Shown here one piece after another: positions 9,722-18,513 of a DNA stretch of 64,000 nucleotides. Origin of the DNA: an uncultured Acidimicrobiales bacterium. Lineage in GTDB: Bacteria; Actinomycetota; Acidimicrobiia; Acidimicrobiales; SZUA-35. Below the pieces are notes generated by a model. The model was not told the origin of the DNA, did no database searches, and saw only the letters and a list, made by a program, of their open reading frames with translations. The stretch's first letter is position 1, and each line of letters starts with the position of its first letter. Where the stretch lies: assembly GCA_938021675.1 (NCBI GenBank), contig CALIFY010000001.1, forward strand, positions 120,115 to 184,114. The letters are read 5' to 3'. Made by a program: the position numbers and the translations under genes.

Positions 9722-10299
9722 AGCACTACCGACCCGGAATCGACCAAACCTCGCAGCCGGGCCTCAGCCCGATTTTGCAGGGAGCGAACAGCGCCGACCG
9801 GCTTGTCCAGGGCGTGTGCGGTCTCCGGGCCGGTAAGGCCAAACAGGACACGGAGTACAATGACCTCACGCTGTTCTGGAGTAAGCACATCGAGCGCCTC
9901 ATGCACCCGCCTTGCGCTGTCTGACTGCTCTACGATCTCCGCTGGATCGGCCTGTTCGTCGACCATTTCCTCGGTGGACTCATCGGCGAAATCGATTCGA
10001 CGCCGTTTGGCTCGGCGCTCATCTATGACCTGAAACCGGGCGATTTGGTACAGGTAGCTTGCGAAGTTCGCGTGCGTGCCCACGAATCGATCGATCGAAC
10101 GGAAGGCCTTGAAGAACACGGTGTTCACAACCTCGTCAGGATCGGGGCACGCTTCGGATCGAACGAGCGCCCCGACTCGGCGGTTGTAACTCTTGTATAG
10201 CCAGTCGAAGCCGTCGCTATTTCCTCGCTTCGCCTTCCGAAGGGCCAGCTCAAAATCTCGGGCGACGCGGGAATCGTTGGCACGCTGTTGTCTTGCCAT
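9718..10299 (-). CDS. ECF-type RNA polymerase sigma-70 factor
   Basis: 193 residues. The region-2 helix (GFDWLYKSYNRRV, then VVNTVFFKAFRSI and FASYLYQIARFQVIDERR) is followed by an acidic linker, then region 4 (LDVLTPEQREVIVLRVLFGLT and the HTH of GAVRSLQNRAEARL). This is the two-domain layout of extracytoplasmic-function sigma factors. The ATG at 10299 has AGGCGG six bases upstream. It overlaps the downstream membrane protein start, so the two are co-translated. The regulon is unknown. Confidence 0.9.
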   Translation of the reverse strand: MARQQRANDSRVARDFELALRKAKRGNSDGFDWLYKSYNRRVGALVRSEACPDPDEVVNTVFFKAFRSIDRFVGTHANFASYLYQIARFQVIDERRAKRRRIDFADESTEEMVDEQADPAEIVEQSDSARRVHEALDVLTPEQREVIVLRVLFGLTGPETAHALDKPVGAVRSLQNRAEARLRGLVDSGSVVL

Positions 10300-10459
10300 A
10301 GAGTCCGCCTGAAATCCTTCACCTTCTACATAACGACAGCCAGATCAAAATGTGTCCGGGTCCCGACCAATCGTCTCCTGCCACACGCGTTCAGCTGCTT
10401 CAGACTACCCGATGGCTCTGGTTGCCGCTGTGGTGTGCGCTCCCTCGACCGACGAACGG

Positions 10460-10903
10460 CTATGCGCCGTTGCTTACGGCGACCGCCTGGGCCTCACAGG
10501 CCAGATCTGCGCCCCGCTGCCGGTGCTTGGTTATTTGCGTCAGTAATTCGAGTGCCTGGGCCCGAATCTGGGTCGCCCGATCGGGACAATCATCAACCGA
10601 AGCGATTGCGACCCGCAGCGCGTCGACTTCCTTCTGTAGACGCTCGTGCTCGACCGTTTGTTGGTTGACCCGGCGAGCGAGCCACGGCGCCTCGTGCTCA
10701 AGGCCATGAAGGAACCCGCGCTCACTCTCGATCGTGTGCTCCGACAATCTGTTGGCCGCGTGGTCGGCGGCCATGGCCACCCGGAGTCGCCACTTTGGCC
10801 TATCGCCTATCGGTGTTGCCAGTGCATCTTCCAACCCAAGCACGGCCTCGAATAGGGATTCGCTGCCGGTGTGGACGGCCTCAAGCTGTCCTCGGTCACC
10901 CAT
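10460..10903 (-). CDS. hypothetical helical protein
   Basis: 147 residues from the ATG at 10903, chosen because AGAGGA lies about 7 bases upstream; a longer frame starts at 10954. The protein is soluble and alpha-helical with possible coiled coil (TIESERGFLHGLEHE, QQTVEHERLQKEVDALRVAI). It has two cysteines and no recognised motif. It lies upstream of the sigma factor on the same strand with a 160-bp gap, so it is probably a separate unit. Function unknown. Confidence 0.55.
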   Translation of the reverse strand: MGDRGQLEAVHTGSESLFEAVLGLEDALATPIGDRPKWRLRVAMAADHAANRLSEHTIESERGFLHGLEHEAPWLARRVNQQTVEHERLQKEVDALRVAIASVDDCPDRATQIRAQALELLTQITKHRQRGADLACEAQAVAVSNGA

Positions 10904-11068
10904 GCATGTCCTCTCGTCGATACCACCCGCGGCGTCGTCGATAGGCAAAATCATAGCACACCATCGAACCGATTCCCACTCTTCGGGATACTCTCACACG
11001 GAGAGTGACTTACAGTGTTCAGGGTACGCCAAACAGTGGGGACATTCCCCCTACACACTCGCCAGAAG

Positions 11069-11095
11069 AGAGAGTTGGCAGTCACCTAACTCTCT
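11069..11095. terminator. hairpin at end of flippase gene
   Basis: Arms AGAGAGTT and AACTCTCT with an 11-nt loop overlap the stop codon of the minus-strand membrane gene. There is no T tract. A smaller hairpin ACTCTC/GAGAGT sits at 10990-11006 in the same intergenic stretch. Confidence 0.35.
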
Positions 11096-12480
11096 GGCCG
11101 GCCGACCCACTCCCTCGGCCCACGAAGCCGAATGGCAACGACAATCCAAACCGCGGCAACAAGAATCGAGGCGATGGCGAGGCCCCAAGCAGCCCCAGAC
11201 ACCCCGCCCACCCGGACGCCAATCGCTCCAACCGCCAAGGTGCCTGCGAGAAGTATCAGGCGCGCTCTCATCGTCAGCGTCGTGTCCATCTTGCCTCGGA
11301 TAGTTGCGTCGCACCGGGCCTGCACCGCTCCGGCAACGATGGCAACCGCCAGCGGCGCCACCGCCGAATGGGCCGAAGCCCATGTTGCCCCTAGGATCGC
11401 CGGACCGTACGAGTCGGCCAGGTCGGTGACAGCGATGGCGATCGCACCGCCGACCAACACCATTGTGATCGCCGACCCGACGACCGAGCTCGATCGAATC
11501 GGAATGGCGTTCACCAGCCCAACGATCACCATCAGGGGATACACCATGATCAGGCCACCGTGGATTCCCGCAGATACCTCGACGCCAACCGAAGCGGCCA
11601 GCACGATCAAGGCCAAAGGGAGCGTGGAGCCACCGGTCGGGATGCGAGCGACCCTCCACCCTCTCCGGGGCCGAGGCAATGGATCGGCGGGATCCAATTT
11701 CGGAACAGGGCGGGCGGCCCAGACATGGCCAGCGAGTCCAGCCCCAGACGCCAACAACGCTCCAGCGCCAAGACCGAGTACGAAATCGCCACGGAACGTT
11801 CCATCGGCACCAACGTCGCCAGCCGCCACGATCCCGGTGGCAAACAACACCGTGAACGAGCCGGAGAAAACGATGGCAGCCCGGACAGTTTTTCCGCCGG
11901 AACCCGTGGCCAGGTTCACCGCCCGCACAGCGTCGAAACCGACAAGCGTCGGAGCGATGATGGCAAACAACAACAACGTGTCTTTCGCCACGCCGGTGGC
12001 CGCTGCTGACACGAGCCCAAGCAGTCCCGACAACGGGACTGCCACCTTCAACAGCAAGACCTTCCAGAGCGAGCGAAGGGCTAGGCCCGTCTCTCCGACC
12101 ACACCGTTTTCAATGAACGGTTCGACTACAAACGCTCGCCACACGACCTGCGCGACGAGGAATGCGGCAAAGACAGCGCTGAACCGTCCAAATTCCACCA
12201 AATCGAGTCGCCGAGCTATCACTACCGCCAGCAGCACCGACACCAATTGAGACGCCATGCCATCGACCATGACCGGTGTCGCGGCGAGGGCCGGCGGCGG
12301 CGCCACGGTCGAACCGCCGGGCGCCTCTCCGGTTAGGCTGCCCGACGACGTCGGGACCGTGCCGGAGCCGGTGACCCTCGCCCGGTGGTTCGCTGTCACA
12401 TAGAGGGAAGTACGCTGAGACCGAAACGGCGCGACCAAACTCATCCTGTTGACGTCATCGGACGACAGCGGCGGTCGCAC
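11086..12480 (-). CDS. polytopic membrane protein, Wzx/MATE-like flippase
   Basis: Up to 464 residues. From about residue 72 the protein is a succession of hydrophobic helices. The first, SQLVSVLLAVVIARRLDLVEFG, is the signature opening of polysaccharide/lipid flippases (Wzx/MurJ-like: small helix, VARRL, xEFG). Paired Gly-rich helices follow through to a short basic C-terminus. It is presumably a lipid-linked glycan or lipid exporter. No glycan cluster surrounds it. The start is unresolved: GTG 12480 gives a hydrophilic leader, while ATGs at 12444 or 12270 are nearer the first helix. A long open frame on the opposite strand is a GC-codon shadow. Confidence 0.6.
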   Translation of the reverse strand: MRPPLSSDDVNRMSLVAPFRSQRTSLYVTANHRARVTGSGTVPTSSGSLTGEAPGGSTVAPPPALAATPVMVDGMASQLVSVLLAVVIARRLDLVEFGRFSAVFAAFLVAQVVWRAFVVEPFIENGVVGETGLALRSLWKVLLLKVAVPLSGLLGLVSAAATGVAKDTLLLFAIIAPTLVGFDAVRAVNLATGSGGKTVRAAIVFSGSFTVLFATGIVAAGDVGADGTFRGDFVLGLGAGALLASGAGLAGHVWAARPVPKLDPADPLPRPRRGWRVARIPTGGSTLPLALIVLAASVGVEVSAGIHGGLIMVYPLMVIVGLVNAIPIRSSSVVGSAITMVLVGGAIAIAVTDLADSYGPAILGATWASAHSAVAPLAVAIVAGAVQARCDATIRGKMDTTLTMRARLILLAGTLAVGAIGVRVGGVSGAAWGLAIASILVAAVWIVVAIRLRGPREWVGRPES

Positions 12481-12808
12481 CGACCGGAATGGTCGACAGG
12501 TCCCCCGTGCGCACCTGACGGTCGACCGGTAGTAGCGGCTTCGATCGCGACCTCACCCAATCGGTGATTGGCGAACGCGTTCGAGCCCGGAATCGTGAGC
12601 TGGCAGTCGATCATGCGGCGGAGTGCCCGATCGTGAACGGAAGTCCGAACCGTCAGGCGTTGATGAATGTAGGACACGCTCCGTGGCGACGCAACGACCC
12701 TCGCCACGCTGCGCAAGATTGACCTCGGAGCCGCAAGTATGGGCGCGGCAGCCATGTCCGACAACTCGAAACTACACAGATGCGGTCCCGTGATGTGACA
12801 TTGGTACC
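12481..12808. other. intergenic, no supportable gene
   Basis: The 330-bp gap lies between divergent genes. A minus-strand frame (12441-12764, 107 codons) has no recognisable motif and ends in a Cys/Arg-rich tail, so I do not call it. Promoters for both neighbours should lie here. Confidence 0.4.
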
Positions 12809-12817
12809 TTGCTGAGC

Positions 12818-13765
12818 GTGTTGAGTCCGGCCGTCACCGATTCCTTGAACACTGGGATTGTTTCGTGTTGCCACCTAGGCCGAGGGGCGGCGACCGACTC
12901 GTTCCGGGTCGAGCTGGACGACGGGCGCACCGTCTTTGCGAAAACGGAACGAGCCGATGATCTGTTCCGCTCCAAATCACGGGACCATTCGGCTTCAGCG
13001 GTGGGAAGTCTTTGGGTGGAAGCAGCCAATCTGCGCTGGCTGGAGCGAGCACAAGCGTTGGCGGTACCTGAGGTGTTGGCGATCGGGACGACGGCCGTAG
13101 GGGCTTTCCTGATCCTCGAATGGGTCGACGAGGCCGACCCCTCTCACGCAGTGGACGGGGTCGGCGCAAGCCCCGATCGAGCGTCAGCGGCTGAACACCC
13201 CTCCGGTGATGACGAGTTCGGCCGGGCACTCGCACGGCTGCACCGGTCCGGTGCTCGATCGTTCGGGCGGGATGACGGAGCCGGGAACACCGATCCGGAT
13301 CTCCGAGACGAATGCCTGAGTTCCTGGGCTGACTTTTATTCTGGAGAACGGCTTCAGCCGCTCATCGAGCTGGCGGGCAAGACCCGGGCCCTCCCCCACC
13401 CGGTACTTGCCAATCTTCAGCGCGTCGCCGACCGAGTCGATCTCCTCGTCGGCCCGAGAGAACCGCCGGCCCGGCTCCACGGCGCCCTTACCGGCCGACA
13501 CCGCCTCGTCGACCGTTTTGGCCGGAGTTGGTTGGTGGCCCCCAAATCGTTCGGTGGCGACCGCGAGTTCGACTTGGCCGTCATGCGTTTGTCAGGCGGG
13601 TTCGATGACGATTGTTACCGGGCATATGACGACGTATTTCCGCTGTCCGATGGGTGGCAGCGGCGCCTCCCCCTCTACCAACTGGCACCCCTGATCGAAC
13701 ACGCTGTGCGCTCCGGCGGACACCACATCGGCCGGTTGGAACAGGCGCTGCTGCAGCTCCGCTAG
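12818..13765 (+). CDS. fructosamine-kinase-fold protein, probably inactive
   Basis: About 315 residues with the layout of the fructosamine/ketosamine-3-kinase family: an N-lobe GRGAATDSFRVELDDGR with FAKTE (ATP-lysine position), EAANLRWL, and FLILEWV hinge-like. A C-lobe ends in the family motif FGGDREFDLAVMRLSGGF. The catalytic loop, normally LHGDLWxxN, reads LHGALTGRH, and the metal-binding IDP reads VAP. Both catalytic aspartates are therefore gone while the surrounding frame is intact. The start is GTG 12818 or TTG 12809. It is likely a pseudokinase or a repurposed small-molecule binder, next to an SDR 55 bp downstream. Confidence 0.75.
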   Translation: MLSPAVTDSLNTGIVSCCHLGRGAATDSFRVELDDGRTVFAKTERADDLFRSKSRDHSASAVGSLWVEAANLRWLERAQALAVPEVLAIGTTAVGAFLILEWVDEADPSHAVDGVGASPDRASAAEHPSGDDEFGRALARLHRSGARSFGRDDGAGNTDPDLRDECLSSWADFYSGERLQPLIELAGKTRALPHPVLANLQRVADRVDLLVGPREPPARLHGALTGRHRLVDRFGRSWLVAPKSFGGDREFDLAVMRLSGGFDDDCYRAYDDVFPLSDGWQRRLPLYQLAPLIEHAVRSGGHHIGRLEQALLQLR

Positions 13766-13820
13766 CTCTGGACCGTTTGCCGAAGACCGGGCGATGCTCC
13801 ACCGGCGCTACGGTGCGTCG

Positions 13821-14690
13821 ATGCAGCGATTCGATGGCAGATTGGCCGTAGTCACCGGTGCGGGAACAGGCATGGGCCGAGAACTCGCCATTCTCTTGGC
13901 AGAGTCTCAGTGTCACCTCGCACTGTGCGATATCGACGTTGCCACGCTGGAAGACACTGGACGAGCCTGCCGGGCAGCCTCACCGAACATCACCGTCACC
14001 ACTCACCGATGTGATGTCGCCGACCAGGCCTCGGTTGGTGAGTTTCGAGACGAAGTACTCGATCAACATCGAATCGATCACATCAATCTGCTGTTCAACA
14101 ACGCCGGAATCGGTGACCTACCCAGTTTCGTCTTCGGTGACCGCCACGCATGGGAACGAACCTTCAACGTCTGTTGGTATGGGGTGTACTTTTGCAGCCG
14201 TGCCTTCATGCCACTTCTCGTGGCCGCCCAAGAGGGGCATATCATCAACACCAGTAGCGTTCACGGCTTCTGGGCCTCGTTGGGCCCGACCCGGACCCAC
14301 ACCGCCTACTCCGCCGCCAAGTTCGCGGTGAAAGGGTTCACCGAGGCCCTTATCACCGATCTCCGGATCAACGCCCCCCATGTCAAGGCATCGGTCGTAC
14401 TCCCAGGCCATATCGGCACCGATATCGTCGCCAACTCCCAGCGGCACCTCGGCAGAACCCTCAACCCCAACACGACCAAGATGGCTGACGCCTTTCGAGA
14501 TCACGCCCCTACGACGGCCAAGCAGGCGGCGGAACAAATTCTCGACGGTGTCAGGTCCGGGCGGTGGCGCATTCTTGTCGGCGACGATGCTCAGATACTC
14601 GACGAACTGGTTCGAGAGCATCCCGCCGACGCCTACGAGCCGGCGTTCTTCGATCGCCTACAACGCGAGGGTGTGCTACCCGATCTATGA
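13821..14690 (+). CDS. short-chain dehydrogenase/reductase
   Basis: 289 residues, Rossmann fold. The cofactor loop TGAGTGMG is near residue 13, acidic CDIDVA after strand 2 favours NAD(H), NNAG is present, Ser is in NTSSVHG, and the catalytic Tyr-Lys is in YSAAK. A C-terminal extension of about 60 residues reaches past the core. The ATG at 13821 fits the family start (MQRFDGRLAVVTG); an upstream ATG at 13794 adds nine residues. Substrate unknown. Confidence 0.9.
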   Translation: MQRFDGRLAVVTGAGTGMGRELAILLAESQCHLALCDIDVATLEDTGRACRAASPNITVTTHRCDVADQASVGEFRDEVLDQHRIDHINLLFNNAGIGDLPSFVFGDRHAWERTFNVCWYGVYFCSRAFMPLLVAAQEGHIINTSSVHGFWASLGPTRTHTAYSAAKFAVKGFTEALITDLRINAPHVKASVVLPGHIGTDIVANSQRHLGRTLNPNTTKMADAFRDHAPTTAKQAAEQILDGVRSGRWRILVGDDAQILDELVREHPADAYEPAFFDRLQREGVLPDL

Positions 14691-14757
14691 ACCGGGGTCC
14701 ACCAGGCTCACGAGCTCAACGAGATAGAGGAAAGTACTTCACCGCCCTGTCACCGGC

Positions 14758-14791
14758 GACGGTTCGCTGACGTCGTTGTCAGCGAACCGTC
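14758..14791. terminator. bidirectional terminator between SDR and aquaporin
   Basis: Perfect 14-bp stem: GACGGTTCGCTGAC, loop GTCGTT, GTCAGCGAACCGTC. It lies between two convergent genes that end at 14690 and 14808, the expected place for a shared terminator. Confidence 0.75.
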
Positions 14792-14807
14792 TTCGGTTGG
14801 CGCTTGC

Positions 14808-15548
14808 TCAATCGGTGTCGAGCATCGAACGGTGGATGATGCCACCGAGGACCGCTCCGACGATGGGAGCGACCCAGAACATCCACAGTTGGGCAAGAGG
14901 CGTGGTCGCACCGTCACCGAAGACGGCAGCCACCACCGCCTGTGCGGTCGACCGGGCCGGGTTCACGCTGGTGTTGCTTATGGGAATCGAGATGAGGTGG
15001 ATGAGTGTGAGCGCCAGCCCGATCGCCAAGCCACCCATGCCAGCCGCCGCCTTCTTCGCTGTTGCTCCGAGGATGACCAGAAGAAAGATCGCGGTCAGCA
15101 CCACTTCGGCGATGAACACGGCAAACGCGCTGTATCCGTTCGGGGAGAACTCACCAAAGCCATTGGTGGCAAAGGTGCCTGTGGTGTCCCCGATAGCGAA
15201 ACCATCTTGCCCCGAGGCGATCGCATAAATAACAAGACCACCGGCTAGACCGCCGAGTACCTGAGCCAGGATGTATGGCCCAACCTTCGCCGGGTCGAAC
15301 TTGCCACCGGACACCAAACCGAGCGTGACCGCCGGATTGAAATGCCCACCCGAGATATGTCCGAACGCATAGGCGCCGGTCACGACGGTCAAGCCAAACG
15401 CCAGGCTCACCCCGAGGAATCCGATACCTAAATTCACTGCGCCATCATCGGTCAGCACACTTGCGGCAAAGACCGCTGAACCACAGCCGCCCAGAACAAG
15501 CCACATCGTGCCGAGAAACTCGGCCGTCAACTCTTTCGTATGCAACAT
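14808..15548 (-). CDS. aqpZ: aquaporin Z, water channel
   Basis: 246 residues, six membrane helices plus the two half-helices with NPA boxes: [11 protein letters not shown] (first) and [10 protein letters not shown] (second), the second NPA followed by Arg of the selectivity filter. The opening [21 protein letters not shown] and [20 protein letters not shown] match AqpZ rather than aquaglyceroporins. The ATG at 15548 has GGAGAGGG about 5 bases upstream. It sits in the inner membrane and acts in passive water flux. Confidence 0.93.
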   Translation of the reverse strand: MLHTKELTAEFLGTMWLVLGGCGSAVFAASVLTDDGAVNLGIGFLGVSLAFGLTVVTGAYAFGHISGGHFNPAVTLGLVSGGKFDPAKVGPYILAQVLGGLAGGLVIYAIASGQDGFAIGDTTGTFATNGFGEFSPNGYSAFAVFIAEVVLTAIFLLVILGATAKKAAAGMGGLAIGLALTLIHLISIPISNTSVNPARSTAQAVVAAVFGDGATTPLAQLWMFWVAPIVGAVLGGIIHRSMLDTD

Positions 15549-15650
15549 TTCCCTCTCCTAGTTAGATACTCAGGTAGACGAAGCAAGAGTGGGAAAGTCG
15601 CGGATTTCAAGCAACCCACGGTTCTCTACCCCTTCGATCGCCTAGACCTT

Positions 15651-16427
15651 TCAGTCAGTGACGAGATCCATCCAAGACAGTCCGGCGTCGGTGCGACCGG
15701 CGGGCGTGTACTCGGCACCTACGTACCCCTCGTATCCAAGGGCGTCGATTTGTCCGAGCAACGTTCGGTAGTCAACCTCACCATGATCCGGTTCGCTACG
15801 GTCGGGCACCGCTGCGATCTGAATATGACCGATATAGGGCAGGTTTGCCTCGATCCGTTCGATCAGACGACCCTCGGTCTGCTGTGTATGGAAACAGTCG
15901 AGCAGGATCTTAACCCCCGGTCCGTCAACCTCGCCAACCTCTTGGATCACATCGACCGCCTGGTCGACGTATGTCAGGTAATACCCGGGCTGAACGGCCT
16001 GACTGACCGGTTCGATCAACACACCGACCCCAAACTCGTTTCCTCGGGCCGCGGCGTATCGTAGGTTTTGAATGTACGCGTCGCGGGCCTCGGGACCCTC
16101 CGACATCCCGGCCAAGACGTGAACGAAGCGGGCCGAGGCATCGGCGGCGTAGGCCATCGCCTTGTCGATGTTGGCCCGTGCCTCATCGGAGCGGCCGGGG
16201 ACTGCCGACAGGCCGTAGTCACCGGCCGCCAGATCGCCACCGACGGTGTTGAGCGAGAGCAACGGGAGACCAAGTTCTTCGAGCACGAGGGTGATCTCGA
16301 ACGCATGTGTAATGTACGGCCAATGAACCTCAACCGCTTCAAAGCCTGCAGAGGATGCGGCACGAATGGCATCCAGGAGGTCGAGTTCAGTCCACAGAAA
16401 CCCAAGGTTGGCCGACAATCTGGTCAT
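15651..16427 (-). CDS. hydroxypyruvate isomerase-like TIM-barrel protein
   Basis: 258 residues of the xylose-isomerase-like TIM-barrel family. The opening SANLGFLWTELDLLD with FEAVEVHWPY is diagnostic of Hyi/OtnI-type isomerases. Metal and catalytic acids are in VLIEPVSQ, LLDCFHTQ, GHIQIAAVPDRSEP and VGAEYTP. It would interconvert hydroxypyruvate and tartronate semialdehyde or a related 2-oxo acid. The ATG at 16427 is preferred to TTG 16439. It is divergent from polX across about 270 bp, and no glyoxylate-operon neighbours are seen. Confidence 0.85.
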   Translation of the reverse strand: MTRLSANLGFLWTELDLLDAIRAASSAGFEAVEVHWPYITHAFEITLVLEELGLPLLSLNTVGGDLAAGDYGLSAVPGRSDEARANIDKAMAYAADASARFVHVLAGMSEGPEARDAYIQNLRYAAARGNEFGVGVLIEPVSQAVQPGYYLTYVDQAVDVIQEVGEVDGPGVKILLDCFHTQQTEGRLIERIEANLPYIGHIQIAAVPDRSEPDHGEVDYRTLLGQIDALGYEGYVGAEYTPAGRTDAGLSWMDLVTD

Positions 16428-16702
16428 GATCGTCGACAAAAATTGGTTGCATCCACTTCCCTATACTCGGTCACCACAGCGCCCGTCTCACCCCTCCAAG
16501 TCACCCTCGATGTGGCGGCCAGCGGCCGACACCTTATCGGGTTCGATCATCACCGCCCGACGAAGGGCAATCCGTTCGTCTGATCGGTCCGGTGACAGCA
16601 CGTTAGCATCCGGCAGCAAACTCGCCATGCACACGATGGCTCGGGCCGTCTGCGTTGTTCGACCCTTGCGTCACTGTCGCTCGGAGATGATAGCAATACT
16701 GC
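16428..16702. promoter_or_regulatory. divergent intergenic region hyi-like/polX
   Basis: A 275-bp gap between two divergent starts, so promoters for both genes should be here. I see no open frame of note, and I could not assign -35/-10 pairs with confidence. Confidence 0.4.
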
Positions 16703-18448
16703 ATGGCAACAAACGCCGACGTACTGGCCATGCTGGACGAGCTAGCTACCTTGACGACGCTGGACGAAGAAAGTCCGCAGTCGTTCAAAGTGCGAGCCTA
16801 CGAAAAAGCGAGGTTGGGGATCGAAGCCCACGGCGCCGACATCACCGCGTTATCGGCGGCCAACCTGACCAAGATCGACGGCGTCGGGAAGTCGACAGCC
16901 TCGAAGATCCGCGAGTTTCTCGACGCCGGCACCGTCACCAAGCTCGAGGCGCTTCGGGCCGCATACCCTCCAGAGTTCGTCCGGCTTTCAAAGATCCCCG
17001 GGCTCGGCCCAAAGACCCTAAAGCTCGTACGGCACGAGCTGGGTGTCGAAGATCTCGACGGGCTCAAGCAAGCGATCACCGACCAGAAGCTACGAACGCT
17101 TCCTCGGATGGGAGCGACCAGCGAGGCAAAGATCGCCAAGGCCATCGAACGATTGGGGCTCACCGGCAAAGACCATCGAACGCCGATCGCCGAAGCGCTC
17201 CCTCTCGCCCGACGGCTGGTCGATGACCTCCGGGCGATGCCTGAGGTGCATGCCGCCGAGTACTGCGGCAGCCTTCGGCGTATGTCGGAGACGATCGGCG
17301 ACATCGACGTGACCGTGGCATCAACCCAAGCGGCTGAGGTTATGGCAAAGGTCCGAGCCCATGGCGAGGTGTCAGAGCTCGTGTTGTCGGGGCCGACAAA
17401 GACATCATTTCTTACCCCGTCTGGCCTGCAAGTCGACGTCCGAGTCGTCGATCCATCGCAATTTGGGGCGGCCACGTTGTACTTCACCGGATCGAAAGCG
17501 CACAACATCGCGCTCAGGCAACGGGCTATCGATCGAGGGGTACTTCTGAACGAATACGGCCTCGTCGACGGTGACGAGGTGGTCGCCTCGGCAACCGAGC
17601 AGGACATCTATGCCGCACTGGATCTCCAGTATGTGCCGCCAACGATGCGGGAAGCGACCGGAGAGATCCAGGCCGCAGCCATCGATAACGATGACGCTCG
17701 TTTCCCCGACCTCGTGGAGCTTGGCGACATCAAAGGAGATCTTCACTACCACACCGATCGGTCCGGAGACGGGCGGTCGTCGCTAGCCGACATGGTGGCC
17801 CAGGCGGCGGCCAAAGGATATTCGTACCTAGCCATCACCGACCACGGTGAAGACCTCGCCATCAACGGGTCGACTGCAGAGCAGATGCTTGAGCACCGCG
17901 ACAACATCAGAGAGCTTCAAGAGCAGTACCCCGAGATGACCATCCTCTTTGGATGCGAACTCAACATTGGACGAACGGGCGGCTTGGACTACGACGACGA
18001 TTTCAGGGCACTGTTTGACTACACCGTGGCGTCGGTCCACTCCCACTACGACGAATCGCAGGCGGATCAGACGGCGCGGGTGATTCGGGCCATCGAGGAT
18101 CCGACCGTCCACTCGATCGGCCACCTCACCGGTCGCTACATCGGCCGTCGACCCGGTATCGAACTCAACATCGACAAGCTGCTCGACGCACTGGTGGCTA
18201 ATGGGGTCGCGCTGGAGATCAACGGCGCATTAAGCCGCTTGGATGCGGCGGCAGACGTCGTTCGTCGGGCCGTCGACCGGGAGGTCAAGCTGGTGATAAA
18301 CAGCGACAGCCATCACGTCTCCGAACTCGGTCGAATGGAATACGGCGTGCGTACCGCCCAGCGCGGCTGGGCCCAGCGCGACTTGGTCATCAACACCTGG
18401 CCTCGAGCCGACTTGTTGGCCTGGGTGGCCGGTCGAGCTGACAACTAA
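16703..18448 (+). CDS. polX: DNA polymerase X with C-terminal PHP domain
   Basis: 581 residues. Helix-hairpin-helix segments (IDGVGKSTASKIREF, IPGLGPKTLKLV, MGATSEAKI) are followed by the Pol beta-like palm with YCGSLRR and GDIDVTV, the metal aspartates. A PHP phosphoesterase domain from about 335 has DLHYHTDRS, ITDHG, GCELNI, SVHSHYDE and SDSHH metal ligands. This is the bacterial PolX architecture for gap-filling and end-processing in base-excision repair. It is full length and starts with ATG 16703 with little room for a leader. Confidence 0.95.
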   Translation: MATNADVLAMLDELATLTTLDEESPQSFKVRAYEKARLGIEAHGADITALSAANLTKIDGVGKSTASKIREFLDAGTVTKLEALRAAYPPEFVRLSKIPGLGPKTLKLVRHELGVEDLDGLKQAITDQKLRTLPRMGATSEAKIAKAIERLGLTGKDHRTPIAEALPLARRLVDDLRAMPEVHAAEYCGSLRRMSETIGDIDVTVASTQAAEVMAKVRAHGEVSELVLSGPTKTSFLTPSGLQVDVRVVDPSQFGAATLYFTGSKAHNIALRQRAIDRGVLLNEYGLVDGDEVVASATEQDIYAALDLQYVPPTMREATGEIQAAAIDNDDARFPDLVELGDIKGDLHYHTDRSGDGRSSLADMVAQAAAKGYSYLAITDHGEDLAINGSTAEQMLEHRDNIRELQEQYPEMTILFGCELNIGRTGGLDYDDDFRALFDYTVASVHSHYDESQADQTARVIRAIEDPTVHSIGHLTGRYIGRRPGIELNIDKLLDALVANGVALEINGALSRLDAAADVVRRAVDREVKLVINSDSHHVSELGRMEYGVRTAQRGWAQRDLVINTWPRADLLAWVAGRADN

Positions 18449-18513
18449 CCCGGCCCCTGGTCGATCCGCCGACCACACGACCACCGTAGTACCGTAACTT
18501 TTTGGGGGAGCAG

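Noticed and set aside
11132..12250. Long plus-strand open frame opposite the flippase
   Set aside because: Ala/Thr/Pro-rich translation without motifs. It mirrors the hydrophobic membrane gene on the minus strand.
12441..12764. 107-codon minus-strand frame upstream of the flippase
   Set aside because: No recognised motif and a Cys/Arg-rich tail. It overlaps the possible flippase start and no ribosome site was seen.
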